Of a DNA stretch of 64,000 nt, positions 31,755-41,639 are shown piece after piece. How positions within the stretch are numbered: the first letter of the stretch is position 1; the number at the start of each line of letters is the position of its first letter. The translations under genes were made by a program, and so were the position numbers. The stretch is from JACKAL01 sp964400355 (GTDB lineage Bacteria > Bdellovibrionota > Bdellovibrionia > Bdellovibrionales > JAGQZY01), in contig CAYNTO010000004.1 in the NCBI GenBank assembly GCA_964400355.1, positions 62,001-126,000 on the forward strand, given 5' to 3'. Below the pieces are notes generated by a model. The model made no database searches, was not told where the DNA came from, and saw only the letters and a program-made list of their open reading frames with translations.

Positions 31755-34700
31755 GAATCAAAAAGCTGGAACTTGTAGGTTTTAAATCGTTCAAGGATAG
31801 AACCGTCATTCACTTCGACGCTGGAATTACAGGCGTGGTGGGACCTAACGGTTGCGGTAAATCGAACATCGTGGATGCCCTTGTTTGGGTGATGGGTGAA
31901 ATGTCGGCCAAGCATCTGCGCGGTTCGAGCATGGAGGATGTGATCTTTGCTGGTGCCGAGGGTTACGCGCCTATGGGCATGGCAGAGGTGACACTCACTC
32001 TAGAAAACGATGGCGGTCCGTTTCCGATAAAATACTTAAGCCATTCCGAAATCATGGTCACCCGTCGTCTGCACCGTTCTGGAGATTCTGAGTATCTCAT
32101 CAATAAGGAGCAAGCCCGTTTGCGCGATGTGCAGGAAATCTTTATGGATACCGGTGCTGGGTCCAAGGGGTTCTCCATAATCGAACAGGGAGCCATTGGT
32201 CGGATTGTGACTGCAAAGCCAGAAGAGCGGCGCACACTTATCGAAGAAGCCGCGGGTATTACCAAATTCAAAGTGCGCAAGCGCGAATCGCAAAGAAAAC
32301 TGGAAGCCACCGAAGGCAACTTGGTGCGCCTTCAGGACATTATCGGCGAACTCAAGCGCCAACTGGAAAGCTTGCAGCGCCAAGCCCAACGTGCGGAACG
32401 GTATCGCCGTCTGCGCACCGAAATTGAATCCCTCGAAATGTGGGTGAGTTCGGTAGAGTTTAAAAAATTACGCGAGAAAACAGAGTCGGCTGAGCGCTCC
32501 TACACTGAGAACAAAGACCTGGAGATGACGTCGGCTACGGATATTTCGCAAATTGATGCTCATCTTCAATCGCTCAAAGCGGATTTGGCAGAGCGGGAGC
32601 GTTTGGCTCAAAACAAACAGCATGAGGTGAAAGCGCTTCACGATGCTATACGCACAAAAGAAAAGTACATACAAGAACTGCAATTTGAAATAGAACAGGC
32701 CCGCCGTAACAAAGAGATGACCGGCAACCTGACCGAAGAGAGTTTGGCGCGCCAAACTGCTTTGAAAACAGATTTACAACGTATCGAAGTGCGCTTTTCC
32801 GATCTCGCGGAACGCATGGAATCTGTACATGCCGAATACCTCACCAAAAAACAATCCTATGACGAGCAACAGGCGCGCATTCGCGAACTCGACACCAAAT
32901 TGACCGACTCTCGTCGCGAACTCCTCTCTTTGGTGCAGGCCGAGACCACTTTGGATTCTCGGGTGAATTCCATTCAAGATTTGATTCAGAGTCTGGTGGA
33001 AGAGGAGGCCGAAGCACAGGCGCTTTCAAGCGAACTGCAAACTCAGTTTTCCTCCATTGAGAAAAATTTTAAACGTGTTAACGAGCAGTTCGAAAAAGAG
33101 CGGCAGATGCAACTTTCCGTTGTGAATGACATCGAAGCCCTCACTGCAAACAAAGAGCATCTGGCCAACGATCTCAAATCTCGCGAAGCCGAACTCAACG
33201 AATATAAAGACAAACTGGGTGCGGTGACCTCGCGCTTGTACGGTTTAGAAGACCTGCAAAACAACTTTGAAGGATTCCAAGAGGGTGTGAAAGCAGTGAT
33301 GCTGTGGCAACGGCAATCCACCGAAAACTTGTCGGCGGAAGAACGCGCTCTCAAAGAAAAGTTCACGCCTGTCAGCGATGTGGTGGAAGTGCCGCGCGAA
33401 TACGAACTGGCAATGGAAGCGGCCCTTGGCCCTCGTTTGCAACTGCTCCTCGCCAAGGAGCCAGAAAACTCGTTGGAAGCGATCCATTTTCTCAAATCCA
33501 ACAACAGCGGTCGATCCAGTTTTTATTCGGGCCAAGGACTGCAAGCACTCACCACAATGGATATTGAGCCCCTGCGTGCCGACAATCGCGTAAAGGTTCT
33601 TCTTAAAGATGTGGCGACCATTCCCAATCAACACCGCGAAGTGGTAGAAAAAATTCTCGACCGCGTGGCAGTGGTGGATTCTCTCACCAGCGCGCTCGAA
33701 CTCAAAAAAGCGCGTCCCGATTGGACATTCGTCACTGTGGAAGGTGATTTGATTGCCGAAGACGGGATCATCTCCGGTGGATCTACAGAAGACGCCAGTT
33801 CCGGTGTACTTAAGCGCCAGCGTGAAATCAAAGAACTCAAAACAAGCAAGGACGAGTGGGCGAGCAAGCTCTCTCTGGCCCAAGCCACTTGGAAAAAAGT
33901 GCAGGGCAGCTACGACCAGCTGTTGATCGATCTTGAGAAAGCGCAAAAAGATCACACGGAAAAGGAAATCGCCGTTGCCGCTCTTAAAAAAGATCTTGAG
34001 CGTGCCGAATCAGAAATGAAAAACTCCAAGATCGCCATCGATAAACAACAGAACGAGATGGACCGCATTGTTTCTAAACTCTCCGAGCGCCGTAGCGATT
34101 TGACGCTTCAGTCGGCACATCTGGAAGAACTGCGCACCAAAAAATTGGCGCTCGAAACATCCAGCGAAGACGCCACCCGTGAGCTCTCTGAATCGCGCAC
34201 CAATATCGATACGCTACAATCGGAAGTCACTCACTTGCAGGTTCAAGACGCCAAAGTGACTCAGGAAAAAGAAAGCACCGAGCGCGAGCGCGATGTGCTC
34301 CGTTCCGCTCTGGAAGAGGTCGAAGGCCGTTTGAGCCGCATGTCCAGTGAGTCTTTGAAATCTGCCGAGTTCGTCAGTGAGAACCAAGTCATTCTCGAAG
34401 AAAAGAAGCTGGATCTGGATGTGAGTATCCGTCGTGTTAAAGAAGAAGAGGACATGGTCTCTCAGATGCGCGATGCCTATGAGCAGGTCAATGCCGATGT
34501 TCGCGAAATCCAGGACAAATACACGTCTATCATTACTGCTAAAGCACAGCTTCAGGCCAATATGAACGAGGCGCAGTTGCAACTGGAGCAGGCGCGTATG
34601 CGTGAGGCCAACTTGGTGGAGCACATACGCGAACGTTATCAGGTCGAGCTTGCGCAAGTTTATGAGCAGCACCTCCACCGTGAAGGCGGGGACGAAGACA

Positions 34701-35374
34701 AAGCTCAACAAGAACTCAAGGAACTAAAAGATAAAATTGGAAAAATTGGCGAAGTGAATTTGTCGGCCATTGAGGAATTCGATGAGATCTCCAATCGTCA
34801 TGAATTCTTGAGCAAACAGTACACGGATCTGATCGATGCCAAAGAACAGTTGCGCAAAGTGATTGATCGTATCAACCGTATTTGCACACGTCGTTTTAAA
34901 GAAACGTACGAAGCAGTGAATGAACGTTTCCAAAAAGTATTCCCGGTTCTGTTTGGCGGTGGAGAGGCCAAGCTGATCCTTATCGAAGACGTGGAAAAGG
35001 GCGAGATGGGCCTCGATATTATGGCGCGCCCTCCCGGCAAAAAACTGCAAAGTGTGACTCTGCTCTCGGGCGGAGAAAAAGCACTCACGGCGGTTTCTCT
35101 TATTTTCTCGATCTTCCTGGTAAAGCCGTCTCCGTACTGCTTACTGGATGAGGTTGATGCTCCGCTGGATGACGCTAACGTCATGCGCTTTAATGAGCTG
35201 GTTCGTGAAATGGCAAAACGCAGTCAAATTATTGTTGTTACCCACAACAAATACACCATGGAAATCGCTGAGAAGCTTTACGGTGTAACAATGGAGGAAA
35301 AAGGAGTTTCCAAGATGGTTTCGGTCGATCTCAACACTCGCCCGGACATCGAAGAACTTAGAGCAAATTTATAA
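31751..35374 (+). CDS. smc: Chromosome segregation SMC ATPase
   Basis: This 1207-residue SMC has Walker A GPNGCGKSNIVDAL (about 30-43), long coiled coils, a hinge near 500-680 (GVKAVMLWQ ... IIAEDGIISGG-type strand LIAEDGIISGG), signature LLSGGEKALTAVSL (about 1103-1116) and Walker B YCLLDEVDAPLDD. It forms dimers with ScpA/B that load and compact the chromosome. The TTG start overlaps the ppdK stop as TTGA, with GGGGAG upstream. It overlaps ftsY (TAATG). Confidence 0.97.
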   Translation: MRIKKLELVGFKSFKDRTVIHFDAGITGVVGPNGCGKSNIVDALVWVMGEMSAKHLRGSSMEDVIFAGAEGYAPMGMAEVTLTLENDGGPFPIKYLSHSEIMVTRRLHRSGDSEYLINKEQARLRDVQEIFMDTGAGSKGFSIIEQGAIGRIVTAKPEERRTLIEEAAGITKFKVRKRESQRKLEATEGNLVRLQDIIGELKRQLESLQRQAQRAERYRRLRTEIESLEMWVSSVEFKKLREKTESAERSYTENKDLEMTSATDISQIDAHLQSLKADLAERERLAQNKQHEVKALHDAIRTKEKYIQELQFEIEQARRNKEMTGNLTEESLARQTALKTDLQRIEVRFSDLAERMESVHAEYLTKKQSYDEQQARIRELDTKLTDSRRELLSLVQAETTLDSRVNSIQDLIQSLVEEEAEAQALSSELQTQFSSIEKNFKRVNEQFEKERQMQLSVVNDIEALTANKEHLANDLKSREAELNEYKDKLGAVTSRLYGLEDLQNNFEGFQEGVKAVMLWQRQSTENLSAEERALKEKFTPVSDVVEVPREYELAMEAALGPRLQLLLAKEPENSLEAIHFLKSNNSGRSSFYSGQGLQALTTMDIEPLRADNRVKVLLKDVATIPNQHREVVEKILDRVAVVDSLTSALELKKARPDWTFVTVEGDLIAEDGIISGGSTEDASSGVLKRQREIKELKTSKDEWASKLSLAQATWKKVQGSYDQLLIDLEKAQKDHTEKEIAVAALKKDLERAESEMKNSKIAIDKQQNEMDRIVSKLSERRSDLTLQSAHLEELRTKKLALETSSEDATRELSESRTNIDTLQSEVTHLQVQDAKVTQEKESTERERDVLRSALEEVEGRLSRMSSESLKSAEFVSENQVILEEKKLDLDVSIRRVKEEEDMVSQMRDAYEQVNADVREIQDKYTSIITAKAQLQANMNEAQLQLEQARMREANLVEHIRERYQVELAQVYEQHLHREGGDEDKAQQELKELKDKIGKIGEVNLSAIEEFDEISNRHEFLSKQYTDLIDAKEQLRKVIDRINRICTRRFKETYEAVNERFQKVFPVLFGGGEAKLILIEDVEKGEMGLDIMARPPGKKLQSVTLLSGGEKALTAVSLIFSIFLVKPSPYCLLDEVDAPLDDANVMRFNELVREMAKRSQIIVVTHNKYTMEIAEKLYGVTMEEKGVSKMVSVDLNTRPDIEELRANL

Positions 35375-36456
35375 TGGAATTATTTTTACAGAGTCCAGAG
35401 TTGTTGTATGGAGCTGGGGCGGGTGCCCTGGCTCTTGTTGTTTTTGTAGCTTACAAATTTACCGGGAAAAAGGAGCGCGCGCCCAAAGTTATCACAACCA
35501 AACAGCGCGAACTTAAAGCTCTTAAGGAAGAAGTCTCCACCCGTGAGGTGAAAAAGCTTGTTTCTCTCGAGGATGCGCTCAAGAACACCCAGAAAAACTT
35601 TTGGGGCCGCATTGGCGAAAGGCTGGCTGGAAAGGCCTTCTCTTCCGGCGATCTGGAAGAGATCGAGGAAGTGCTTTATACAAGCGATCTCGGCCCAAAA
35701 ACCGTTCAAAAATTATTCTCCTCCATCGAAAGCAAAATGAGCACCATTCAAGGATCGGATTCCTTACGCACAGTTTTGCGAGATGAGATCATGAGCATTT
35801 TTTCCAATGTGGCAGGCTCCAATAAAGAGTTGGCCACAAGTGTTAGCGGCCCCACCGTGTGGATGGTCGTGGGAGTCAACGGTGCTGGGAAAACGACAAC
35901 CATCGGAAAGTTGGCGGCGAAAGCCAGTGAACAGGGCAAAAAAGTTTTGATTGCCGCTGGCGACACATTCCGTGCTGCCGCCGATGCGCAACTCAAGGTG
36001 TGGAGTGAGCGCGCAAACGTAGATATCTTTAGCCCAGAAAACGTGAAAGACCCGAGCGCCATCGCCTTTGATGCCTGCAATAAAGGGAAGGCGGGAAACT
36101 ACGATTTGGTGATCGTGGATACCGCGGGCCGTTTGCACACTCAAAAGAATCTCATGGAAGAACTTAAAAAAATCAAACGGGTGATGGCCAAAGTCGAGCC
36201 GACGGCTCCTCACGAAGTGGTATTGGTTCTTGACGCCAACTCTGGACAAAATGCACTGATGCAAGCCCAGGAGTTTCACGACGCTTTGGGCGTGACCGGC
36301 GTGATCATCACTAAAATGGACGGGTCGGCGAAAGGTGGTGTGGCTGTGGGTGTCGCCTGCGATGTGGGACTACCTGTCAAGATGATCGGTGTGGGCGAGG
36401 GAGTGGAAGATCTGCGCACGTTCTCTGCAAAAGATTTTGTGGAATCCATTATATAG
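35374..36456 (+). CDS. ftsY: Signal recognition particle receptor FtsY
   Basis: This 360-residue protein has an N-terminal membrane-inserting helix (about 10-27), a short charged linker, the N domain and the SRP GTPase domain: GVNGAGKTTTIGKLA (about 168-182), DTFRAAADAQL, VDTAGRL and TKMDGSAKGG. The acidic A domain of the E. coli protein is replaced by the transmembrane segment, as in other groups with short FtsY. It docks the SRP-ribosome complex at the membrane. The start overlaps the smc stop. Confidence 0.96.
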   Translation: MELFLQSPELLYGAGAGALALVVFVAYKFTGKKERAPKVITTKQRELKALKEEVSTREVKKLVSLEDALKNTQKNFWGRIGERLAGKAFSSGDLEEIEEVLYTSDLGPKTVQKLFSSIESKMSTIQGSDSLRTVLRDEIMSIFSNVAGSNKELATSVSGPTVWMVVGVNGAGKTTTIGKLAAKASEQGKKVLIAAGDTFRAAADAQLKVWSERANVDIFSPENVKDPSAIAFDACNKGKAGNYDLVIVDTAGRLHTQKNLMEELKKIKRVMAKVEPTAPHEVVLVLDANSGQNALMQAQEFHDALGVTGVIITKMDGSAKGGVAVGVACDVGLPVKMIGVGEGVEDLRTFSAKDFVESII

Positions 36457-36550
36457 CGCCTCCGCCCTCGGCGCTCAGCGTTCAGACGAATTAGGCTTCC
36501 AACGGCTCCAATATTTGATTAAATTCCTCTCATCAAGCGGGAGGGAATTC

Positions 36551-37333
36551 ATGAAGAGTATCGTGGTTTTTACAGTTAGCCTTTTTGTTTCATGGACGGC
36601 ATTTGCCAAAACCCTCGTTGTGAGTGACATCGACGATACACTCCGCCACACCAATCGCGTTTACGGCTCTTATGCATCTCAACTGCACAATATCATGCGC
36701 ACCGACCTCGGGTTTTCAGGAATGAAAGAGCTACTGGTTACCTTGGATTCTAAGGGCGCCACGATCTACTACCTCACGGCCGCGGTCGAACCGCTCATTG
36801 AATTCGGTGAAGAATTCCTGGAAGACAATAACTTCCCTCAGGACAGTCACTTTATCCATCGCTATTGGTGGGAAGAGACGGAAGCGTTTAAAGTCGAGAG
36901 CATTCTTTACCTCATCGAAAAAGAAAAGCCCGATCAAATTATTCTGATCGGCGACAATGGAGAAAAAGATCCTGCAGCCTATGGCCAAATTCTCGCGCGT
37001 TACCCGCATGCGCGCAGTTACATCCACCTTCTTTTTAAGGGTGGTGGTGCCGCACCAGTTCCTCAAGATCAGTTTGCCTACATCAGCAGTGCGGAGATTG
37101 CCGTTGATCTTGAGGCGATGGGGATGGTGTCTCCAGAGGAGAGTCGGTATGTGATGGCCGTTGTGGAGAAGCATCTCAGCTCAAAAGATACGTTTTTACA
37201 AAACCTGGTGCTACCGGAGTGGTCGGATATTACAAAAGACGACATTGCCTCGGCGTATGCGAGAGAATTCTCGATTGAAGCGCAGTCGAAGAGTATGTTT
37301 TTAAACATTGGCCAGTTGCTTCTCAATCTTTAG
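36551..37333 (+). CDS. Exported APP1/DUF2183-type phosphatase
   Basis: This 260-residue protein has a signal peptide (MKSIVVFTVSLFVSWTAFA, then KT) and the HAD-type start SDIDDTLRHTNRVYGSY typical of the APP1 (DUF2183) phosphatidate phosphatase catalytic domain, with YYLTAAVEP (motif II) and IILIGDNGEKDPAAY (motif IV). I infer an exported lipid phosphatase acting on phosphatidic acid or a related molecule. ATG 36551 has GGGAGGG upstream; a longer in-frame reading overlaps ftsY and is unlikely. Confidence 0.85.
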   Translation: MKSIVVFTVSLFVSWTAFAKTLVVSDIDDTLRHTNRVYGSYASQLHNIMRTDLGFSGMKELLVTLDSKGATIYYLTAAVEPLIEFGEEFLEDNNFPQDSHFIHRYWWEETEAFKVESILYLIEKEKPDQIILIGDNGEKDPAAYGQILARYPHARSYIHLLFKGGGAAPVPQDQFAYISSAEIAVDLEAMGMVSPEESRYVMAVVEKHLSSKDTFLQNLVLPEWSDITKDDIASAYAREFSIEAQSKSMFLNIGQLLLNL

Positions 37334-37401
37334 TTTAGACCTGGGTTGCGCTTACAGTTGATTATGGGAAATTTTTAACAAATGAGAGTAAACCCTACTT
37401 A

Positions 37402-37431
37402 TTGACGACTCTTTACGAAACAAAGTCTATT
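37402..37431 (+). promoter_or_regulatory. Candidate promoter upstream of the acyltransferase gene
   Basis: TTGACG (37402-37407), 18 bp, TCTATT (37426-37431). A second -10-like box, TATATT (37532-37537), lies 11 bp before ATG 37549 and could give a very short leader. Confidence 0.35.
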
Positions 37432-37548
37432 TAGAGTAACCACACCTTCTCTGTTTAATACGAAGAATATTCCAGTTTGGCACGAACACCGAAATTTGTG
37501 ACGATTTCACAACAATTAAATTTTCTCGTGCTATATTTGAATTCACAT

Positions 37549-38241
37549 ATGATCACAACTGGCTTGTTCGAGTATAAAATTTTGTCCAAGTATTATTTGA
37601 ATGAACCACAAAACGTCCAGGACTTCCAAGAGGTGTACCAATTCTGGAGGCGAGTATGGACGGAAATGCTCACTAAAGCCGGGTGCCCCGATGCTTTGGT
37701 GGTCGATGAATTTTATCGCGCCGATCTTATCCCTGTGATCAAGTATCAGGGGCGAATTATCGGTGCATCGTGTTCCACCGTGTTCGATCTACGCAATCCT
37801 GCGATTAAAGATATGAAGTATTTTTCTATTTTTCCCGAACACGCCAAGCAGTGGATGGCTCGTCATAATCCACGCCATGTGATGACCATCGAGTGGTTGT
37901 GCGTGGATAAAGAATTTCGCAGCTCAGTGCTCGGCTATTCTCTTGGTGAAGTTATGATTCAACTCAGCTACAAACTGATGCAAGAACTCAATGTAGATAT
38001 GAATACGGGAGTTACGGTAAAAATCGCCGGTGTTGACAAGCTCGCTACCAACTTGGGTGCCGAACCCATTGGCGACGGTGTGAAACGTGGAAGTTTAGAT
38101 TGCTGCATCGTTGGTATTCTCAAAGACAATGTATTAAAGGTTCACCCCGATGCCACGATGAATGGCGTGATCAATTCTTTATGGAACAGTCGTGAGTATT
38201 CTTTTAAGATCGAAAACAGTTTAATCAGAAAGGCAGCATAA
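37549..38241 (+). CDS. GNAT-fold N-acyltransferase, LuxI/FeeM-like
   Basis: This is a 230-residue protein. FQEVYQFWRRVW, then VVDEFYRADLIPVI, YQGRIIGASCSTVFDLR and TIEWLCVDKEFR follow the order of the LuxI/N-acyl amino-acid synthase (FeeM) group of GNAT proteins: Arg-Trp helix, acidic strand, GxxxG strand and the final E-x-(C/R) strand. The match is at pattern level, so a general N-acyltransferase is also possible. The next gene, a haem-oxygenase-like protein, starts 2 bp after its stop, so the two probably act in one pathway. ATG 37549 is preferred; a TTG at 37477 lacks a ribosome-binding site. Confidence 0.65.
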   Translation: MITTGLFEYKILSKYYLNEPQNVQDFQEVYQFWRRVWTEMLTKAGCPDALVVDEFYRADLIPVIKYQGRIIGASCSTVFDLRNPAIKDMKYFSIFPEHAKQWMARHNPRHVMTIEWLCVDKEFRSSVLGYSLGEVMIQLSYKLMQELNVDMNTGVTVKIAGVDKLATNLGAEPIGDGVKRGSLDCCIVGILKDNVLKVHPDATMNGVINSLWNSREYSFKIENSLIRKAA

Positions 38242-38243
38242 AT

Positions 38244-38879
38244 ATGCTCATTAACAAAAACAACTTTGTCTCCTTCCTCCAGCCGACAATTGATGTGGTA
38301 AAAAAATTTGATTGGTCGAACAAGCGCAGTTATGCCAACTGGACGGCGCAGACATTCTACATGGTCAACCATTCCACACGTATTTTTGCGTGCGCGGCTC
38401 TTCACACGCCCATCGAGAAAAACGATTTTCACAATCGCTTTATCGCCCATATGATGGAGGAGAAGGGCCATGAAAATCTGGCCCGCACAGATTTGAAAGC
38501 CTTGGGTTTTAACTTTAACGATTTTCCGGAGCTGGCGAGCACCTCCGCCATTTACCAGGCCCAGTACTATTGGGCGTCGCAAGTGAGTCCTTTTGCATTT
38601 TTTGGGTATCTCATGGCACTCGAGGGCCTAGCCGCCTATGCGGGGAATTATATAAAAACCGAGGTGCTCCAGCATCACGCGGCCAATTCCGGAAAATTTA
38701 TAAAAGTGCACAGCGATGAGGATCCTCACCACATTCAAGAATGTTTTGAATGGCTGGAAAAAGTGCCGGAAAAAGATATGGAATACGTTAAGAAAAACTT
38801 GGTCTATTCCCTGGCTCAATACGCCAATATGCTCAATGAGATATCGGCGGCCACAAAAAATATTAAGCTAGCTTCTTAG
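38244..38879 (+). CDS. Haem-oxygenase-like iron-containing oxidase or ligase partner
   Basis: This is a 211-residue all-helical protein. HMMEEKGHENLARTDLKALG, MALEGLAAYAGNYI and HSDEDPHHIQECFEW give the Glu/His ligands expected of haem-oxygenase-like diiron (HDO, iron-containing redox enzyme) proteins. Such enzymes oxidise or cleave small molecules and fatty acids, and are frequent in biosynthetic operons. It follows the GNAT gene by 2 bp. The 3' end overlaps the convergent XRE gene by 17 bp. The substrate may be the acyl product of its neighbour. Confidence 0.7.
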   Translation: MLINKNNFVSFLQPTIDVVKKFDWSNKRSYANWTAQTFYMVNHSTRIFACAALHTPIEKNDFHNRFIAHMMEEKGHENLARTDLKALGFNFNDFPELASTSAIYQAQYYWASQVSPFAFFGYLMALEGLAAYAGNYIKTEVLQHHAANSGKFIKVHSDEDPHHIQECFEWLEKVPEKDMEYVKKNLVYSLAQYANMLNEISAATKNIKLAS

Positions 38880-39168
38880 CCTTTAGAGTGTTGCCTTTGA
38901 TTTCGGCTTCGAGATATTTCTTTTGAATTTTAGAAACATCTTCCAAAACTGCATTGGCAGACAATTTGTAATGCTTAATAAAGCCACGAATGAGATCGCT
39001 GCCGAAGCCTGCAGCGCCACTTTCGTAATTGCAGATGTACTGAGGAGTGACTTTGAGAACCTGAGCGATCTCAAGTTGAGTAACTCCGGCCTTGAGGCGC
39101 GCAGCCTTGAAGTAGGTGCCGAGTTCACTGTGTAGCCATTTTTTATTGGGATCTTTGTTCGCGAGCAT
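38863..39168 (-). CDS. XRE-family regulator, paralogue 1
   Basis: This 101-residue protein consists of one HTH domain (LKAGVTQLEIAQVLKVTPQYICNYESG) followed by a helical tail (GFIKHYKLSANAVLEDVSKIQKKYLEAEIKG). Two close paralogues lie at 41263 and 41640. AAAGGA precedes ATG 39168. It is transcribed with the 256-residue gene upstream (14-bp gap). The conserved FGxDLxRGFxKHYKLS segment after the HTH may be a dimerisation part. Confidence 0.9.
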   Translation of the reverse strand: MLANKDPNKKWLHSELGTYFKAARLKAGVTQLEIAQVLKVTPQYICNYESGAAGFGSDLIRGFIKHYKLSANAVLEDVSKIQKKYLEAEIKGNTLKAKKLA

Positions 39169-39182
39169 GGGTGTCCTTTGCG

Positions 39183-39953
39183 TTAGAGTTCGGTGTTTGA
39201 AGGAGTCAGTGGAATCGAATCAATCCCTCTGTAGTCGAAGTTCTGTGTTTCGACTTGAACTTTCGAGAGGGCGACAAGATATTCCACCTGGTTGTTTTTA
39301 TTGCGAAGGGGATAAAAATATTTAAAGCACATTTTAAGTTTGTGTCTCTTGGGCGAAAAGGTCTCACAGATAGGGTGTTCCCCGACCAGGGACTCTAAAT
39401 CCAAAATGCCGTTGTGTTTGCCAGAAAAAACAGCCTGTGCGCCATCCGCTATTTTTTGAGTGATGGGGTTGGGCCGATAAAACAATTGATCCCAGGGATA
39501 AATGAACAGTTCAGGAAGTTCGTAGCTACAAACGTCGTGGAAGTTTAAATTGCGAAATACCTGAATCTGATCATAGCGATAAACTTCGATAATGTCCGAC
39601 TCTTCAATGTAGTTGAAGAGTTCTTCGAGGGACTTTGGCAATCCGAAGAGTTTTAGTGCCACCCACAGCGCGCTTTTATTGGATATTTGTGGGTCCATCG
39701 GCGTCATGGAGTCGATGACAGCGTTGTACTTGGAAACGTCTTCATAGATTCGTTTTTTTTGTGGCTCTGGAAAAGACCTATAGAGTTCGAAGGTTCGCTT
39801 ATTCTGTTCGCTATTGGAATAGAGCTTCAGGTGAGGGGCTTTGTTTTCGAGCTTTTGCGCAATTTCGCAAATGACCTGTCTTAGATTGTCCACGTACTGA
39901 TCATTTTGTCTGAGAACTGAATGAATCGGCTGTGGGTTGACTCTTGCTTGCAT
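39183..39953 (-). CDS. Unknown 256-residue protein, possible sensor partner of the XRE regulator
   Basis: This protein has no signal peptide or membrane helix. An N-terminal helical part (about 1-80) is followed by an alpha/beta-like region with IEESDIIEVYRYDQIQVFRNLNF, reminiscent of a PAS-type fold, and LDLESLVGEHPICETFSPKRHKL. I do not recognise the family; a cytosolic ligand sensor paired with the XRE regulator is one possibility. The ATG overlaps an ATAAGTC half-site (39952-39958). It shares its operon with the XRE gene at 38863. Confidence 0.6.
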   Translation of the reverse strand: MQARVNPQPIHSVLRQNDQYVDNLRQVICEIAQKLENKAPHLKLYSNSEQNKRTFELYRSFPEPQKKRIYEDVSKYNAVIDSMTPMDPQISNKSALWVALKLFGLPKSLEELFNYIEESDIIEVYRYDQIQVFRNLNFHDVCSYELPELFIYPWDQLFYRPNPITQKIADGAQAVFSGKHNGILDLESLVGEHPICETFSPKRHKLKMCFKYFYPLRNKNNQVEYLVALSKVQVETQNFDYRGIDSIPLTPSNTEL

Positions 39954-40225
39954 AAGTCTCGTTTATACTCGGTTTTGCGTGCAAATGAAACATCTGCCTG
40001 CGAAATAGTCGTTGAAATTGTTAAAAATTAAGACGGTATGCATATGTTAGTAATTTAATAAAATATATGAACATGTCAATACTCGAAAGTGACGTATCCC
40101 TAATTATTGACAAATCTTAAATTCAGACAAAATCGCAGTCCTATCAGTATATTACGAGTAAAGTTTATCTGTTTGCTGCCGATAAGTCTTTGTGTCACCA
40201 CACCTCACTGAAAACAGGAGTGCCA
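39954..40225. promoter_or_regulatory. AT-rich divergent control region
   Basis: This 272-bp AT-rich stretch separates the minus-strand unknown/XRE operon from the desaturase. It contains TTGACA (40107-40112), TATATT (40148-40153) and the heptamer ATAAGTC at 40182-40188, which also occurs at 39952-39958 and in the palindrome at 41962. It probably holds promoters for both directions. Confidence 0.45.
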
Positions 40226-41266
40226 TTGAAAACTGCGGAAAACTTTGAAACAGAGGCAGAGGCTCTTTTTCTGAATCAACAGGCGGTGGCGAAAGACCTG
40301 CGTAAAAAATTCATAGAGCAAACCCGCCATCTTTCCCAATTGAGAACTTGGAGGAGTGTTTTGGCATTGGCGACGGACTGGGCCGTCATCGTGGGGGTGG
40401 CCTCTGCCTGCGAGCTATGGTTCAATCCGTTGTCGTATTTTTTGGCAATCGCGATCATCGCGGGGCGCCAGCATGGATTCTTCGTGTTGATTCACGAAGC
40501 GACCCATTTTCGTTTATCCAATTCCGCAAAGATCAATGATCTGTTGAGCGATTACTTTGCTGCAATTCCTGTTTTTTTCGACACCCATATGTATCGGATG
40601 AATCACTCCAAACACCATCGCTTTCTGAATTCTGAAGAGGATCCCGATTGGGTGCGCAAGCAGGGAAGACCCGAATGGAAGTTTCCTATCCGCAAAGACT
40701 ATATCGCTAAAACATATCCCAAGTTTTTACTTTTTCGGGGAGCAGTGGAGTGGATGACAATTTCGCTTATTTTTTCAGGGGTGTTGCCATTGAAAACTAT
40801 GCTTACGGGCTATCAAAGGCGATTGGTCCTGAAGCGTTTTGTTTATTATGCCGTTGCTGCCGCACTGTTGACGTACACGCAGCTCTGGACAGCATTTGCA
40901 ATGTACTGGGTGGTGCCACTGCTCTTCGTGTTCCCCTCGTTCCAGCGTGTTCGGAGTGTGGCTGAGCATTTTGGGCTTAAACGGGAGCATGAGCTCAACA
41001 GTTCGCGGAATATTTTGGCGCCCTGGTATGAAACCCTTTTTTTTGCTCCGCACAATGTGAACTACCATTTGGTACACCACATGTTTCCGGCTGTGCCATT
41101 TTATAATCTGAAAAAGCTCAACACTCTTCTTATGGAAGATGCGGACTACAGGCGTTTGGCGCACCAAAACACCAGCTATATTGCTCTGTCCGCTTATGCA
41201 CTCACAAAAGATCTGCTCGTGCAGAAAACGGAGGGCTTACCATCGGACGTAAAAGAGGCCGCTTAG
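40226..41266 (+). CDS. Fatty-acid desaturase, membrane-bound
   Basis: This 346-residue protein has the three His boxes of the membrane desaturase family: HEATH (in FVLIHEATHFR), HSKHH (in NHSKHHRF) and HLVHH (in YHLVHHMFP), between hydrophobic segments. It should insert a double bond into an acyl chain using oxygen and two iron ions. TTG 40226 is preferred because AGGAG lies 5 bp upstream; a GTG at 40190 lacks such a site. The protein may modify membrane lipids, or the acyl group of the product made by the nearby acyltransferase. It is convergent with XRE paralogue 2 (4-bp overlap). Confidence 0.92.
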   Translation: MKTAENFETEAEALFLNQQAVAKDLRKKFIEQTRHLSQLRTWRSVLALATDWAVIVGVASACELWFNPLSYFLAIAIIAGRQHGFFVLIHEATHFRLSNSAKINDLLSDYFAAIPVFFDTHMYRMNHSKHHRFLNSEEDPDWVRKQGRPEWKFPIRKDYIAKTYPKFLLFRGAVEWMTISLIFSGVLPLKTMLTGYQRRLVLKRFVYYAVAAALLTYTQLWTAFAMYWVVPLLFVFPSFQRVRSVAEHFGLKREHELNSSRNILAPWYETLFFAPHNVNYHLVHHMFPAVPFYNLKKLNTLLMEDADYRRLAHQNTSYIALSAYALTKDLLVQKTEGLPSDVKEAA

Positions 41267-41577
41267 CTGGAGCGCTTGGCTTTTTTAGAAATGCTTGAAC
41301 CTTTCAGTTCCGCTTCCAAATAGCGCTTCTGTATTTTGGCGAGATCTTCGACCACAGTGTTGGCGGAAAGTTTGTAGTGCTTTACAAATCCACGCACCAC
41401 ATCGCCGCCGAAGCCCGCTGCGCCGTTTTCGTAATTGCAAATGTACTGCGGTGTCACGCCAAGGTGCTCGGCGATTTCCAGTTGTGTGAGGCCGGCCTTT
41501 AAGCGCGCAGCTTTAAAGTAGGTGCCCAATTCGCTATGTAGCCATTTTTTATTATTATCATTTTTAGTATCCGGCAT
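41263..41577 (-). CDS. XRE-family regulator, paralogue 2
   Basis: This 104-residue HTH protein is almost the same as paralogue 1 through the core (LHSELGTYFKAARLKAGLTQLEIAEHLGVTPQYICNYENGAAGFG) with a KKAKRSS tail. AAGGAGG precedes ATG 41577. It lies 3' to 3' against the desaturase and follows paralogue 3 on the same strand after a 62-bp gap. Confidence 0.9.
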   Translation of the reverse strand: MPDTKNDNNKKWLHSELGTYFKAARLKAGLTQLEIAEHLGVTPQYICNYENGAAGFGGDVVRGFVKHYKLSANTVVEDLAKIQKRYLEAELKGSSISKKAKRSS

Positions 41578-41639
41578 TTGGGCCTCCTTGATCGACCGAG
41601 CGGCGAATTCAATAATTTATGAAGATGAGCTGAAAAAAA